64,000 nucleotides of DNA from JAKAGZ01 sp963772675. GTDB taxonomy: Bacteria > Bacteroidota > Ignavibacteria > Ignavibacteriales > Ignavibacteriaceae. Within the stretch, counting starts at the first letter, position 1; each line of letters begins with the position of its first letter. Of the stretch, positions 1 through 9,077 are shown one piece after another. The position numbers were made by a program, and so were the translations under genes. Where the stretch lies: the NCBI GenBank assembly GCA_963772675.1, contig CAVYYF010000010.1, forward strand, positions 124,001 to 188,000. The letters are read 5' to 3'. A model generated the notes under the pieces. That model was not told the DNA's origin. It made no database searches and worked only from the letters and a program-made list of their open reading frames with translations.

Positions 1-785
1 TTGTATATTTCTTTGATCTCACCTTCTGAAACATTATTATTTAAATGAATAAAAGAAGTTGCATAAATTCCCGTTGAGACCGGTAACAGATGTGTAGCAA
101 AAGAAAATGGTGAATTTAACCCGGCCGACCTTAATTGCTGTAAAATTTCAGGCTGGTGCTGGTGTTTATTTAGTTTATACGCGCTAACATTGCCGAACAT
201 TTCTGACATCATTAGTTCCTGCTTCACTGATTTTCCTGCACCGCTCGTTCCCGAATATGCCGAAACACTAATGGTTTGAATATTTTCAGAGAAGTTTTCG
301 ACAATCGGTAAAACTGCCAGCAATATTGCTGTTGGGTAACAACCCGGATTTGCGATTATTCTTTTGTCCTGATCATAAGCCTGAAAATAATCAGCAAGCC
401 CGTATATTTTTTCATTCAACAATTCCGGTGAAGTATGTTTATAATTATACCATTGTTCATATTCTATGGAATTATTCAACCTGTAATCCCCACCAAGATC
501 GATTATTATTTTGCCGGCATTATATAATGTCGGTACATATTTTAATGATTCTCCATGAGGCAATGCAATAAAATATACGTCGTGGTCGAATGAAAGTTCT
601 GAAATGTTTTTAATTTGAACATTCTCAACTTCATTATTTAATTCGGGAAAGATATCAAGCAAAAATTTTCCTGCGGATTCCTTTCCATAAACATTGATCT
701 CCTCTATAAAAGGATGATTGCTACAGAAACCAACCAACCATTTTCCGGTGTAACCCGTGCCGCCAATTATTCCTATTGATATCAT
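1..785 (-). CDS. argC: N-acetyl-gamma-glutamyl-phosphate reductase, 3' end beyond window
   Basis: ArgC catalyses the NADPH-dependent reduction of N-acetylglutamyl phosphate to the semialdehyde, the third step of arginine synthesis in the cytoplasm. The start ATG is at 785 and reads MISIGIIGGTGYTGKW, so the Rossmann nucleotide-binding glycine motif (GGTGYTG, residues 8-14) begins directly after the first strand. Further on the reverse strand encodes the family active-site motif NPGCYPTA with the catalytic cysteine, and an SGTSGAGKS segment typical of the second domain. About 261 codons are visible and the frame is open to the window edge, so the C-terminus lies outside. The fit to the family is strong. 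Confidence 0.93.
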   Translation of the reverse strand, partial: MISIGIIGGTGYTGKWLVGFCSNHPFIEEINVYGKESAGKFLLDIFPELNNEVENVQIKNISELSFDHDVYFIALPHGESLKYVPTLYNAGKIIIDLGGDYRLNNSIEYEQWYNYKHTSPELLNEKIYGLADYFQAYDQDKRIIANPGCYPTAILLAVLPIVENFSENIQTISVSAYSGTSGAGKSVKQELMMSEMFGNVSAYKLNKHQHQPEILQQLRSAGLNSPFSFATHLLPVSTGIYATSFIHLNNNVSEGEIKEIY

Positions 786-1164
786 TTTAATCTATGGTAT
801 TAATAATGTTAAAATAGCTTTTTGAACTTACAGCCTGTTTTCTTGCGTATCAAAAATTCCTTTTGTTTTAAGATTATTTAAAGAAATCAAGCTTTGTTTC
901 ATCAATCTTATATACGGCTGCAAGTGAATGCCTTGCATACACAGATGTAAATTCCAATTTATTTCCTTACTTAATAGTTAACAATCGAGAAAGTAACCAC
1001 AAACCGGCTACGATTGACAGCGCTATTATACAACTATTTGCATAATTATGCAAATAAATTTATTTCCGATCAATATTTATGGATATTTATACAAAATCTG
1101 GCACTAGCCTAGAGGAAGGTATTTTTATAATATAGGAAATGTGAATAAGCTTAATTGTTAGGGA
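786..1164. other. Intergenic region with a possible short 3' gene fragment
   Basis: No full gene is seen here. On the minus strand 957..874 a 27-codon open stretch (starting at a TTG, ending TAA) contains the protein-like segment FTSVYARHSLAAVYKIDE. It lies upstream of argC in the same direction and might be the last part of a lost or broken gene of the arginine operon. I do not recognise the family, and an in-frame stop lies immediately upstream. The rest of the region is AT-rich with no evident structure apart from the promoter space expected for argC. Confidence 0.25.
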
Positions 1165-1200
1165 AATAAAAAACCTCGCTTACTGGCTTCAAAGCGAGGT
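1165..1200 (-). terminator. Rho-independent terminator of tRNA-Ser
   Basis: A 9-bp stem (1173-1181 with 1192-1200, ACCTCGCTT/AAGCGAGGT) is followed on the minus strand by a T-rich run. It sits directly downstream of the tRNA-Ser gene read on the same strand. Confidence 0.8.
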
Positions 1201-1210
1201 CTTCTGTTTG

Positions 1211-1297
1211 CGGAGAGACAGGGATTCGAACCCCGGAAGGACTTGCATCCTTAACGGTTTTCAAGACCGCCGCATTCAACCACTCTGCCATCTCTCC
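1211..1297 (-). tRNA. tRNA-Ser (anticodon UGA)
   Basis: The reverse complement folds as an 87-nt class II tRNA: acceptor stem GGAGAGA/TCTCTCC with G discriminator, D arm, anticodon loop CTTGAAAA giving anticodon TGA (positions 1263-1261), a long variable arm as expected for serine tRNA, and a T arm with GGTTCGAATCC. No CCA is encoded. A terminator follows immediately. Confidence 0.97.
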
Positions 1298-1468
1298 AGG
1301 TTTGTAATTTTGGAAGCACAAATATAATAATAGTTATTTAATGCACCAAGAAATTCAGGCCAAAATTAGCTCTAAATCCAGATTTTATCTGGAACTAGTA
1401 ATTATTTTTTATATTTATTCAGAGAGTTTAAAAAGATTAGTCGAAAAAGAATAAAACAGGATTTTCAA

Positions 1469-2230
1469 TTGGAAAATGTGAATGAATTCAAACTTTTCGC
1501 GAAGCATCTATCCGATATTAGCGGGACAGTTATAAGAAGCTACTTTCGTACCGATGTTAAAATTGATTCAAAGTCGGATGCCTCACCGGTAACGATTGCC
1601 GATAAAAAAGCCGAAGAATTAATGCGCGAAGAAATTATGAAAGAATTTCCAGATCATGGAATTATTGGAGAGGAATTTGGAAAACATAATGAAGATTCAG
1701 AATATCGGTGGGTGCTTGATCCTATTGATGGGACAAAAAGTTTTATTTGCGGTGCCGTCACATTCGGAACCTTGATAGCCTTAGCACATAAAGGAAAGCC
1801 AATACTTGGAATAATTAATCAACCGATATTAAAAGAATACCTTATCGGTGATAATGAATCAGCGCAATTGAATGAGATGAATGTAAAAGTAAGAAAAGTT
1901 GAAAAGCTTTCAGATGCTGTTTTACTCACAACAGATCATCTTAACATCGGTAGGTACCAGAACCAGAAAAAATTTGATGAGCTAACCAGAAAGGTTAAGC
2001 TTTACAGAAACTGGGGGGACTGTTACGGCTATTATCTCATAGCGACAGGTTTTGCGGATATAATGATTGATCCAATTATGAATATTTGGGATTCAATGGC
2101 TTTAATTCCTGTTATAAAAGGTGCCGGGGGAATAATAACTGATTACGAGGGAAATGATCCTGTTAATGGGAACAGTATTGTTGCATCAACTCCTTTGTTA
2201 CACAATGAAATAATTAAGAATTTAAGTTAA
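1469..2230 (+). CDS. hisN: Inositol monophosphatase family phosphatase, likely histidinol-phosphatase (HisN type)
   Basis: This is a 253-residue Mg-dependent phosphatase of the IMPase fold. Metal-binding motifs are all present: GEE at residues 67-69, DPIDGTKSF at 84-92 and WDSM at 207-210. The TKSF form of the second motif, in place of TxNF, is common in bacterial HisN-type histidinol-phosphatases, so that is the favoured substrate; inositol-1-phosphatase or another sugar phosphatase cannot be excluded. The first in-frame start is TTG at 1469, preceded by ACAGG at 1456-1460; a GTG three codons later is the alternative. The gene stands alone and converges with the downstream membrane protein, the two 3' ends overlapping by 4 bp. 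Confidence 0.8.
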   Translation: MENVNEFKLFAKHLSDISGTVIRSYFRTDVKIDSKSDASPVTIADKKAEELMREEIMKEFPDHGIIGEEFGKHNEDSEYRWVLDPIDGTKSFICGAVTFGTLIALAHKGKPILGIINQPILKEYLIGDNESAQLNEMNVKVRKVEKLSDAVLLTTDHLNIGRYQNQKKFDELTRKVKLYRNWGDCYGYYLIATGFADIMIDPIMNIWDSMALIPVIKGAGGIITDYEGNDPVNGNSIVASTPLLHNEIIKNLS

Positions 2231-2991
2231 TAACCAAAAATTATAAAGATAAGTAATGTCAAAATTGCCACTATCAAGGCCATAAGTCTCCTGTTTTTCA
2301 CATAGAAAAAACTTATCATTCCAGCAATCCACAAAATAATTATTAATATTCCCCCGACACTAAATAATTGGTTAATTTGAGGGATTGATTTCCCAAAAGC
2401 AGATAATTCGTATGTCCTCTTAGCCGGAATTAGAAGCATTGCATAAAAAACAAATGTTATGAAGGCAAAAAATGAAAGTTTTTTTATTTTTTCATCTTCA
2501 TTGAAATATTCTAATCCGATTCTTATACTTAGTAAGATCCCCCCAAAAAGAGCAATATAGAACCATGCCATTATTTGAGTGGAAACTCTCCCCAGGAATT
2601 TCATTGTTAATCCGCTCTTTTGTGGAATAACAAAAGACTGGCCTTCGTATTTCAATGTTACTTTATAATTAACAAGACTTTTAGTCGGATGTTTTGGAAT
2701 GTTTGCTGTTAACATTCCATTTTTGTTTACCATAGGAACCTTGATCCAGCCTTTCTCTGAATTCGAATCTTTGTATTCAAGATCAGCCTGCAGACTGTCT
2801 ATATCGCTGAATAGCATTACTGAATAGTCACTATCACTTCTATAAACTTTATCGAACTTATAACTTACTTTTTCGTTTCCAAACTCAACGGTTCCGGTAA
2901 CCGGTTTTTCCGGGCTTATTGTTCTTAATAAGAACGCAAAAATTATTGTGATTACAAATGCGCCGGTCCAAAGTATAAATTGCTGTTTCAT
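2227..2991 (-). CDS. Membrane protein of unknown function with extracytoplasmic domain
   Basis: A 254-residue protein that I do not recognise. Residues about 7-24 form one transmembrane segment. They are followed by an approximately 110-residue hydrophilic, beta-rich domain (about 30-135) that should lie outside the cytoplasm. Four more hydrophobic segments follow (about 141-160, 172-190, 210-228 and 235-253), the last running to the C-terminus. This layout resembles membrane proteins with an Ig-like or transthyretin-like soluble domain, but no catalytic motif is visible. It converges with hisN, sharing 4 bp at the stop codons, and appears monocistronic. Confidence 0.6.
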   Translation of the reverse strand: MKQQFILWTGAFVITIIFAFLLRTISPEKPVTGTVEFGNEKVSYKFDKVYRSDSDYSVMLFSDIDSLQADLEYKDSNSEKGWIKVPMVNKNGMLTANIPKHPTKSLVNYKVTLKYEGQSFVIPQKSGLTMKFLGRVSTQIMAWFYIALFGGILLSIRIGLEYFNEDEKIKKLSFFAFITFVFYAMLLIPAKRTYELSAFGKSIPQINQLFSVGGILIIILWIAGMISFFYVKNRRLMALIVAILTLLIFIIFGY

Positions 2992-3139
2992 AACAAATTC
3001 AATGAGTAATAAAATTATTGTACAATAAAATTACAAAATTTATACTGGAAATAATTAGGAGGTTTAAGAATAAAAAACGGGCAAACTGTTGAGATAAATC
3101 AAGAGTTCACCCGCCATTAAACTAGATGAAAAAGGGTAA

Positions 3140-4285
3140 TTAAAGTGACGTACCTACTTTAAATCTAAGATTGAACATTACTGTAACAAAACCGAATTTA
3201 CCATCATCCTTTTTGGATAGGATAACGGAAGGTCCAATAGCAAGAGCACTCGAAGCCCAACTTTCCGCAACTTTCTCTACCATTATGTTTAATACATATT
3301 CTGGCTGTCGAACATCAGAACTTGGCATTGCGTCAAAACTAAAGTCGAAAGTACTTCCGGCCAGGGAAAGTTCGCGCCCGGTATATCCAATGTGCCATTC
3401 ATAAAGATATCTTGCAATATAAAATTTACCTCGTGTTGATCCCATAACAGATATAGGATATCTTAGCTCCCAGCTGAAATAAGAGTCGTGTAAAATTTTT
3501 GCATGTAAGTCTAACGAATTGTTATCATATTGTTGATAGCGGCTTAGTTGAGAAGGGGTAGGGTTATCAAATACACTTTGGTAACTTACCTCAAGGAAAT
3601 TGCCTAACGGAAAAATATACCCAACCTGGTATCCGTTTACAGCATAAAGATTGTTTATATTATTATTCGTTTTTATTTTTGTCAAACCATCAAAGAAGCT
3701 AAATACTCCTACACGAAAACCAAGTATATGAAAGTTACCTTCTGCAAAATTAGTCTCAAACGGACCACTGTAAGGCGTACCCAATCCCATGGATAGCCCA
3801 ATATCTCCCTTGATAGGCATCCCAAATCTTTCACCGCCAAATAACTGGAAAAATGGATTTATATAACTCTTAGTGGAAGAAATTTGTTGCAGAGTTGGAG
3901 GCTGAAAGGCTTTATTGATTCTTAATTTTCCAACTACCCTTGTAAATACACTTCCAAAGTTGATGTTTTCTTCAAGATTAATTTTAAATGGATAAGTAAT
4001 TATTTTTGCTCTTGTTTCCGGTGTAAAAGCCAGGAACGGATAAAGGGTTCCCCTGATAGAAACAGTTTGATTATTCGGATCCCGGAGATCAACAATTATT
4101 TCAGCTTTTGGGTCAGGGGGATCTATAAATACCTCGGTTTGTATTTTAACAAAAAGGCTGTCATCCAGAGGTTCCATCTGATAATATTGAACTTTTTCCC
4201 CTTCTTCATTTTGTGCTTTAACAATTCCGGTACCACAAATGAAAATAAACGTTAGTATCAGCAAGTAAGAATATTTTTTAGTCAT
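3140..4285 (-). CDS. Predicted outer-membrane beta-barrel protein, third gene of the GldL/GldM-like operon
   Basis: A 381-residue exported protein: residues 1-24 are a clear signal peptide (ending GIVKAQ). Residues about 35-130 form a hydrophilic domain rich in IIVDLRDP-like strands. The rest alternates aromatic and glycine residues as in beta-barrels and ends VTVMFNLRFKVG, close to the amphipathic last strand of an outer-membrane protein. It lies 23 bp after the GldM-like gene and reads in the same direction, so an operon is likely. By position it is the outer-membrane partner of the upstream inner-membrane pair. It is not recognisably GldN, PorP or SprA. Family unknown; the barrel call is from composition only. 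Confidence 0.6.
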   Translation of the reverse strand: MTKKYSYLLILTFIFICGTGIVKAQNEEGEKVQYYQMEPLDDSLFVKIQTEVFIDPPDPKAEIIVDLRDPNNQTVSIRGTLYPFLAFTPETRAKIITYPFKINLEENINFGSVFTRVVGKLRINKAFQPPTLQQISSTKSYINPFFQLFGGERFGMPIKGDIGLSMGLGTPYSGPFETNFAEGNFHILGFRVGVFSFFDGLTKIKTNNNINNLYAVNGYQVGYIFPLGNFLEVSYQSVFDNPTPSQLSRYQQYDNNSLDLHAKILHDSYFSWELRYPISVMGSTRGKFYIARYLYEWHIGYTGRELSLAGSTFDFSFDAMPSSDVRQPEYVLNIMVEKVAESWASSALAIGPSVILSKKDDGKFGFVTVMFNLRFKVGTSL

Positions 4286-4308
4286 AATTGTTTCCAGTGT
4301 ATTCTAAG

Positions 4309-5247
4309 TTATTTTGAAAAATCAGTGAAGTAAAAGGTATCCCCAACTTGTGTTCTGTGGTTGGCCTTTTGGTCTACTACTGTAAAAAAGAAATTTGCCT
4401 TATATCTACCGCTTGCGTCTGTAAGGTCGCCATATTTATCTACCCAGTCATTAAATCTTTCCCGGGTTGAGGCTATTTTTAATGAAACATTATATACCAG
4501 GTTGCCCTTGTTATCCTTTAATGGGCCGCTTACGGAAATTGGTCCCGTGTAAGATACTTTAAGCTGGTCAGGACGGTTATCTACTATTGTAACTGTAAAC
4601 ACAGTTGTTCTTTGTAAATCCTGTACATAAATATCATTGCCGTCCATTTTTGTGGTGACTTTTTCAATTTTAATTTCAGGAATGGGTCTTGGCGTCGTTT
4701 TAATTGTTTCCTGCTGACTGCCGTATTTTAGTATTATTAACTGCTGGTTTGACAGGTCAAACTTTTTTTCTTTTCCCGGATCAATCACAGCAATTGGTTT
4801 TTGCATCTTTGCAGGATCGTAAATTTCAACAGGGACATTGCCTCCATTCTTGGCAATATTCCAGGTATCCTGGTAAAATATCTGAGAGATAGCAATAGGG
4901 GATTGTAGCTTTGTTTGTTCATTTTGATCCTTAATTTCAACGGGCACTTTCTTTTCAGGAATTTTAATCTCCTGTAATTTTTTATTCATTACTGCTAATT
5001 TTTCTCTTAGCTCTTTGTTCTCAACTACGACATTAGGATCTACCTTTATTTCAAATTTTGAACCCTGTGCATATAATGAATCAATTAAAACAACCAATGA
5101 ATCTCTTACACTTTTATTGACAGTTTGATCTTTAGAAACAACTTCACGCAAGTTAAGATCAGCCCCTTTTAATGCAAGTACGGTAATTACAAAAATGTAA
5201 AGCACCTGGTATATTATAAATTTGGCGTCTCGTTCTTTTTTTACCAT
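4309..5247 (-). CDS. GldM-like periplasmic stator protein (inferred)
   Basis: A 312-residue protein with one N-terminal transmembrane segment (about residues 11-27) whose flanks, RDAKFIIYQVLY and LALKGADLNLREV, resemble the start of GldM/PorM, including an acidic residue just after the helix. The remainder is periplasmic: a helical stretch (about 40-105) with the coiled-coil-like KELREKLAVMNKKL, then a beta-rich half with repeated Ig-like strands (for example KLKVSYTGP-type segments) to the C-terminus. GldM proteins are normally about 500 residues, so this is a short relative at best. It follows the GldL/TolQ-like gene by 6 bp. Proton-driven GldL-GldM motors power T9SS and gliding; that role is an inference here. 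Confidence 0.45.
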   Translation of the reverse strand: MVKKERDAKFIIYQVLYIFVITVLALKGADLNLREVVSKDQTVNKSVRDSLVVLIDSLYAQGSKFEIKVDPNVVVENKELREKLAVMNKKLQEIKIPEKKVPVEIKDQNEQTKLQSPIAISQIFYQDTWNIAKNGGNVPVEIYDPAKMQKPIAVIDPGKEKKFDLSNQQLIILKYGSQQETIKTTPRPIPEIKIEKVTTKMDGNDIYVQDLQRTTVFTVTIVDNRPDQLKVSYTGPISVSGPLKDNKGNLVYNVSLKIASTRERFNDWVDKYGDLTDASGRYKANFFFTVVDQKANHRTQVGDTFYFTDFSK

Positions 5248-5253
5248 ATCATC

Positions 5254-6240
5254 TTACTTTTTAACTACTATTGTTTCAAGATGCTTTAATCCAGTGATGG
5301 TTTTTTCATCACTTAATGATTTAGCCGCTGTTGTGATTGAATTTGCCATTGAGTTAACTGCCTGAATATTTTCAGGGTTTAATCCAGGCATCTTGCTCAT
5401 TTTATCAATCAAGTCGTGAGACGATCTAAAATTCTGTAGAATTGATGAACTAAGTGTTGAAGTTTTTTCAAGCATTGCATTGTATGCTTCCAGATCCTTT
5501 AAGGATACTTTGGAATCAGGTCCGCGTCCGTTTGTTCCACTGATTTGAGCGAGAATATTTTTTGAATTTTCAGTTTGTATTCTTGAAAAATATCTTTCTT
5601 TAAGATCACTTACCTGTGTTGCTATATTCTGGAATTCAACTCCAAGTTGATCGAGAACAGGTTCAAATAATTTGCCGAGGGCGAGCACTATCAGGGATTT
5701 AATTTCAAACGGAACTGAAAGCCCGAGGAATACTTCTTCTCCCATTCTTATACTTATAAGTAGTAAAGCCGCGCCAAGTAACGGAAGTGCTGTCGCAATA
5801 CTGTCAATCACACTTGTGTATGAAGTTATTACCCTGTCGATTGTTTCTGAAGCAGGGTTTCTGACAATTTCAGTTTTCAATTTTTGATAGGCGAGGTAAG
5901 CGAAAAAAAGGAAAAGCATATAAACAATTAAAGGAAGCCACCAAAATTTGTAAGGTGCAAAAGTTTCCACAGCAGGTTGCCAACCAGGGAATAATGATTT
6001 GGCAATATTCACGGATATATTTCCCAGAATTGGAACTGATGAAATATCCATGAAGAAAGAAATAATCAATGCGAGGAATGATATGATAGCGGGTTTTACA
6101 ATTAAAGAGAAATTTATTTTTTTTGTTGTTTTAGAAACATAGTCACCTACAATTTCTTCAAGTCCATTTTTATCAAAATAGCTTCTTATTATTTCTTTTT
6201 CCAACGACGCTTTTTCCTTTTGGTCGGCTGCTTCTAGCAT
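5254..6240 (-). CDS. GldL- or TolQ/MotA-like inner-membrane motor protein (inferred)
   Basis: A 328-residue protein with four hydrophobic segments at about residues 45-66, 98-118, 148-168 and 180-195, followed by a roughly 130-residue cytoplasmic helical tail. The third segment, IATALPLLGAALLLI, resembles the APLLGLLGTV pore helix of ExbB/TolQ/MotA proteins and is followed by an EE pair. The tail contains SKVSLKDLEAYNAMLEKT and ends with an LxxLETIVVKK segment, which loosely recalls the GldL C-terminus. A clear AGAGG-type ribosome site precedes ATG 6240. It is the first gene of a tight three-gene operon with a GldM-like protein and an outer-membrane barrel. The exact family is uncertain: the motor role is inferred from topology and context. 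Confidence 0.45.
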   Translation of the reverse strand: MLEAADQKEKASLEKEIIRSYFDKNGLEEIVGDYVSKTTKKINFSLIVKPAIISFLALIISFFMDISSVPILGNISVNIAKSLFPGWQPAVETFAPYKFWWLPLIVYMLFLFFAYLAYQKLKTEIVRNPASETIDRVITSYTSVIDSIATALPLLGAALLLISIRMGEEVFLGLSVPFEIKSLIVLALGKLFEPVLDQLGVEFQNIATQVSDLKERYFSRIQTENSKNILAQISGTNGRGPDSKVSLKDLEAYNAMLEKTSTLSSSILQNFRSSHDLIDKMSKMPGLNPENIQAVNSMANSITTAAKSLSDEKTITGLKHLETIVVKK

Positions 6241-6619
6241 CGACTACCTCTTAATTTTTAAATGATTTGTTGTAAATTACGTAATAATTTTGCCATATAG
6301 TGACAATTCTTATACCAAAGTTCTTGCAGGTATAAATTACCGATAAACATTAAATACAGACGAAAAATGCCAATTATGGCTCTGTTCAGATGTTACTTTA
6401 TTTTAATAAAAGTACAAATATTGGAAATTCGTAGAAATTACCGACTAATAATTGCACTAGTTTTCATTTAACGCGATTTTTTATTATTTCGTACAGAAAG
6501 AGAGCAAAATAGAAAGAAATTTATCATCGAATTTATTTCGTACCCCCGTAAAATTTACACAAGAACCATTATGAATCGTCTTATTTCAAAATCATCTTGC
6601 TAAATTTTATTGACGGCTA
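6241..6619. other. Intergenic region, promoter space of the GldL/GldM-like operon
   Basis: About 380 bp without a coding stretch on either strand. It must hold the promoter for the minus-strand operon starting at 6240. I see no convincing operator, repeat or RNA. Confidence 0.4.
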
Positions 6620-6621
6620 TA

Positions 6622-6664
6622 AATAAAAGTGAAACCTATGCAGATAAGTCAGCACAGGTTTCAC
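6622..6664 (-). terminator. Terminator of the YIP1 gene
   Basis: A 9-bp inverted repeat (GTGAAACCT at 6629-6637 with AGGTTTCAC at 6656-6664) is followed on the minus strand by TTTTATTT. It lies 28 bp beyond the stop of the YIP1 family gene. Confidence 0.65.
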
Positions 6665-6691
6665 GTCAGAAGTTTTTGGCTTATTCCAGTA

Positions 6692-7501
6692 TTACATCCC
6701 AAAAAATTTGAGGAAAGGAATAGCTTTGGCAAGGAAGAATAAAATCAATCCTCCGATTAGCCAGATTCCGAATACAAGCATGTAATATTTTTGTGTAGAT
6801 GATGATTTGAACATTTTTGCCAAACCAATAGCAAACACAACAAATGACCAAATAGTAAATATATCTAACTTGGCAAGTACCCATCCGACAATAGTTGATT
6901 TATCCGATCCCATAAAAGAGGCAACGCTGGAATCCATAAAAAGTTTACCCATCAGCAACGAGATTATTGTAGTTATAATAATCCCGAGTACCCCGATATA
7001 GGCGGACAAACCGCTGGCCACCATAACAGAGCTATATCCTCCTTCTCCCTTAAGAGCAAATTTTACCAGCAAGAAATAAATTCCTGCCATTATAAAGAAG
7101 ACGACAAAAATTGCAATCCAGATGCCGATAGTCTGAAAAACAAGAGCAACTCCTCCCATTTGATCCATTCTGCTTTCTATCATATCTCTCTGTTGATTTG
7201 CCTGATCCCTTGTGATTGCACCGCTTTCAACCTGTGCATCAAGTCTTTTTCCTATAGCTTCCATCTGTTTTTGTTTTAGCTGGAAGGAAATTTCAGGATT
7301 GGCATGGTATAATATCTGTTGAACGGAAATCAAAACTGCCAATAACAAAATTGGTAAAAACCAATCCATCGTCTTTGGTGGAAATTTTGCTGTTTTTTCA
7401 AAAGTTGCTGTTGGCTCGGAAAAAACACCGATCATTTTATCAGAGTGACTGAGCTCTTCTTCCTGTAACTCAGGTGATGCTGCAGTATCTTGATTTTCCA
7501 T
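6692..7501 (-). CDS. YIP1 family membrane protein
   Basis: A 269-residue protein with the YIP1 layout: a soluble N-terminus containing SDKMIGVFSEPTATFEK, then about five transmembrane helices (about 46-62, 125-150, 160-190, 210-230, 240-260) with a helical amphipathic insert (about 70-115). Bacterial YIP1 proteins are widespread in Bacteroidota, with no established function. A GTG at 7507 gives two more residues, but AGGGAG at 7513-7508 is 6 nt from ATG 7501 and directly abuts the GTG, so 7501 is chosen. It is monocistronic, with a terminator just downstream, and divergent from tnaA. Confidence 0.82.
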   Translation of the reverse strand: MENQDTAASPELQEEELSHSDKMIGVFSEPTATFEKTAKFPPKTMDWFLPILLLAVLISVQQILYHANPEISFQLKQKQMEAIGKRLDAQVESGAITRDQANQQRDMIESRMDQMGGVALVFQTIGIWIAIFVVFFIMAGIYFLLVKFALKGEGGYSSVMVASGLSAYIGVLGIIITTIISLLMGKLFMDSSVASFMGSDKSTIVGWVLAKLDIFTIWSFVVFAIGLAKMFKSSSTQKYYMLVFGIWLIGGLILFFLAKAIPFLKFFGM

Positions 7502-7700
7502 ATGCACTCCCTTTAGATTGTTTGAAAATAGTTATTAAAAAATTAGATATTGTTCCTTCAAAAGGCAATAAAAAAATGATGAAAATGCAAAAAGATAACT
7601 ATTATTTAATACCCCAATGCAGAATATTTTTTCTGGCAATGCGTCTTAAGGTTAATTAACTTTGTATAAATAATTTGAATATTCTAAATAAAGGTAAATA

Positions 7701-9074
7701 ATGAAAACGATAATTGAGCCATTTAAAATTAAATCAGTTGAACCTATACGATTTACAACCAAAGAAGAAAGAGCAGGAATACTGAAAAAAGCAGGGTACA
7801 ATCCTTTTATGATACACGCTGATGATGTTTTGATAGATCTTTTGACAGACAGCGGAACTTCGGCGATGAGTGCAAAACAATGGGCTGGAATTATGGAGGG
7901 TGATGAATCTTATGCCGGTTCGAGAAGCTTTTACCGCTTTGAAGAAGTTGTAAAAAAAATTACCGGGATGGAATTTATAATTCCAACACACCAGGGAAGA
8001 GCAGCAGAGAAAATTCTTTTTTTCAATGTAGGTACAGCAGGAAAATATATCCCAAATAACACGCACTTCGATACTACGAGAGCGAACATTGAATTTACAG
8101 GTGCCGAAGCTGTCGATCTTTTAAATGAAATAGGAAAGAAACCAGAGGTAAGAGCCGACTTTAAAGGTGATATGGATGTTCAAAAACTTGTGGCTTTTAT
8201 AAAAGATAAAGGAGTTGGAAATATTCCTTTATGCATGCTCACTGTTACGAATAATTCAGGAGGTGGTCAACCGGTTTCGATGAAGAATATTCGAGATGTA
8301 AAAGCAGTTTGTAAAAAATATGATATTCCACTTTTTCTTGATGCCTGCCGGTTTGCTGAAAATGCGTACTTCATAAAGAAGAGAGAAAAAGGATACGAAA
8401 ATAAATCTGTACTTGAAATTGCACAGGAAATGTTTTCTTATGCTGATGGAGCTACAATGAGTGCGAAAAAGGATGCACTAGTAAACATCGGTGGATTTCT
8501 CGCTATGAACGATCCTGAACTCGCGATGAAGTGCAGAAATCTTTTAATAGTTACTGAGGGATTTCCCACATACGGTGGTCTTGCAGGACGTGACCTTGAA
8601 GCCGTTGCACAGGGCCTGGAGGAAGTGCTCGATGAACATTATCTTCAATACAGGATCAGAAGCGTTGAATACCTCGGAGAAAAGTTAGTTTCTGCCGGAG
8701 TTCCGATTATCGAACCGCCCGGTGGACACGCTATATATATAGATGCTAAAAGATTTTTACCGAATATTCCTCCTGAGCGGTTTCCCGGTCAGTCAATAGT
8801 TTGTGAACTCTATATCGAAGGTGGAATAAGAGCAGTTGAAATCGGAAGCGTTATGTTCGGTAAGTATGATAAATCAGGCAAACTAATTCCTCCGCCAATG
8901 GAACTTGTACGTTTGGCAATTCCACGGAGAGTTTATACACAAAGTCATATCGATTACGTGCTGGAAGTAATTTATGAAGTATTTAAAAACAGGAATTCAT
9001 TAAAAGGCTATGAGATCACGTACGAAGCGCCTATGCTTAGACATTTTACTGCCAAGTTTAAACCTGTTAATTGA
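7701..9074 (+). CDS. tnaA: Tryptophanase (tryptophan indole-lyase)
   Basis: A 457-residue PLP enzyme that cleaves tryptophan to indole, pyruvate and ammonia. The PLP lysine is in SAKKDALVNIGG (Lys257 by analogy) and the family segment THQGR is at 96-100. Residues that separate it from tyrosine phenol-lyase favour tryptophanase: FDTT at 123-126 has Asp where TPL has Thr, VEIGS has Ile where TPL has the phenol-binding Arg, and the tail LRHFTAKF has His where TPL has Phe. The IPRRVYT segment is TPL-like, so mixed activity is possible. No tnaC leader or TnaB permease is visible nearby. The frame is intact and full length. Indole could serve as a signal, but that is inference. Confidence 0.9.
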   Translation: MKTIIEPFKIKSVEPIRFTTKEERAGILKKAGYNPFMIHADDVLIDLLTDSGTSAMSAKQWAGIMEGDESYAGSRSFYRFEEVVKKITGMEFIIPTHQGRAAEKILFFNVGTAGKYIPNNTHFDTTRANIEFTGAEAVDLLNEIGKKPEVRADFKGDMDVQKLVAFIKDKGVGNIPLCMLTVTNNSGGGQPVSMKNIRDVKAVCKKYDIPLFLDACRFAENAYFIKKREKGYENKSVLEIAQEMFSYADGATMSAKKDALVNIGGFLAMNDPELAMKCRNLLIVTEGFPTYGGLAGRDLEAVAQGLEEVLDEHYLQYRIRSVEYLGEKLVSAGVPIIEPPGGHAIYIDAKRFLPNIPPERFPGQSIVCELYIEGGIRAVEIGSVMFGKYDKSGKLIPPPMELVRLAIPRRVYTQSHIDYVLEVIYEVFKNRNSLKGYEITYEAPMLRHFTAKFKPVN

Positions 9075-9077
9075 TCA

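Noticed and set aside
326..571. Plus-strand open frame of 81 codons
   Set aside because: It lies wholly opposite the argC coding strand, has no ribosome site, and is a shadow of that gene.
7734..8066. Minus-strand open frame of 110 codons opposite tnaA
   Set aside because: Shadow of an intact conserved enzyme; no protein family pattern.
7701..9074. Tyrosine phenol-lyase as an alternative name for tnaA
   Set aside because: Asp in FDTT, Ile in VEIGS and His in LRHFTAKF are the tryptophanase residues; only IPRRVYT is TPL-like.
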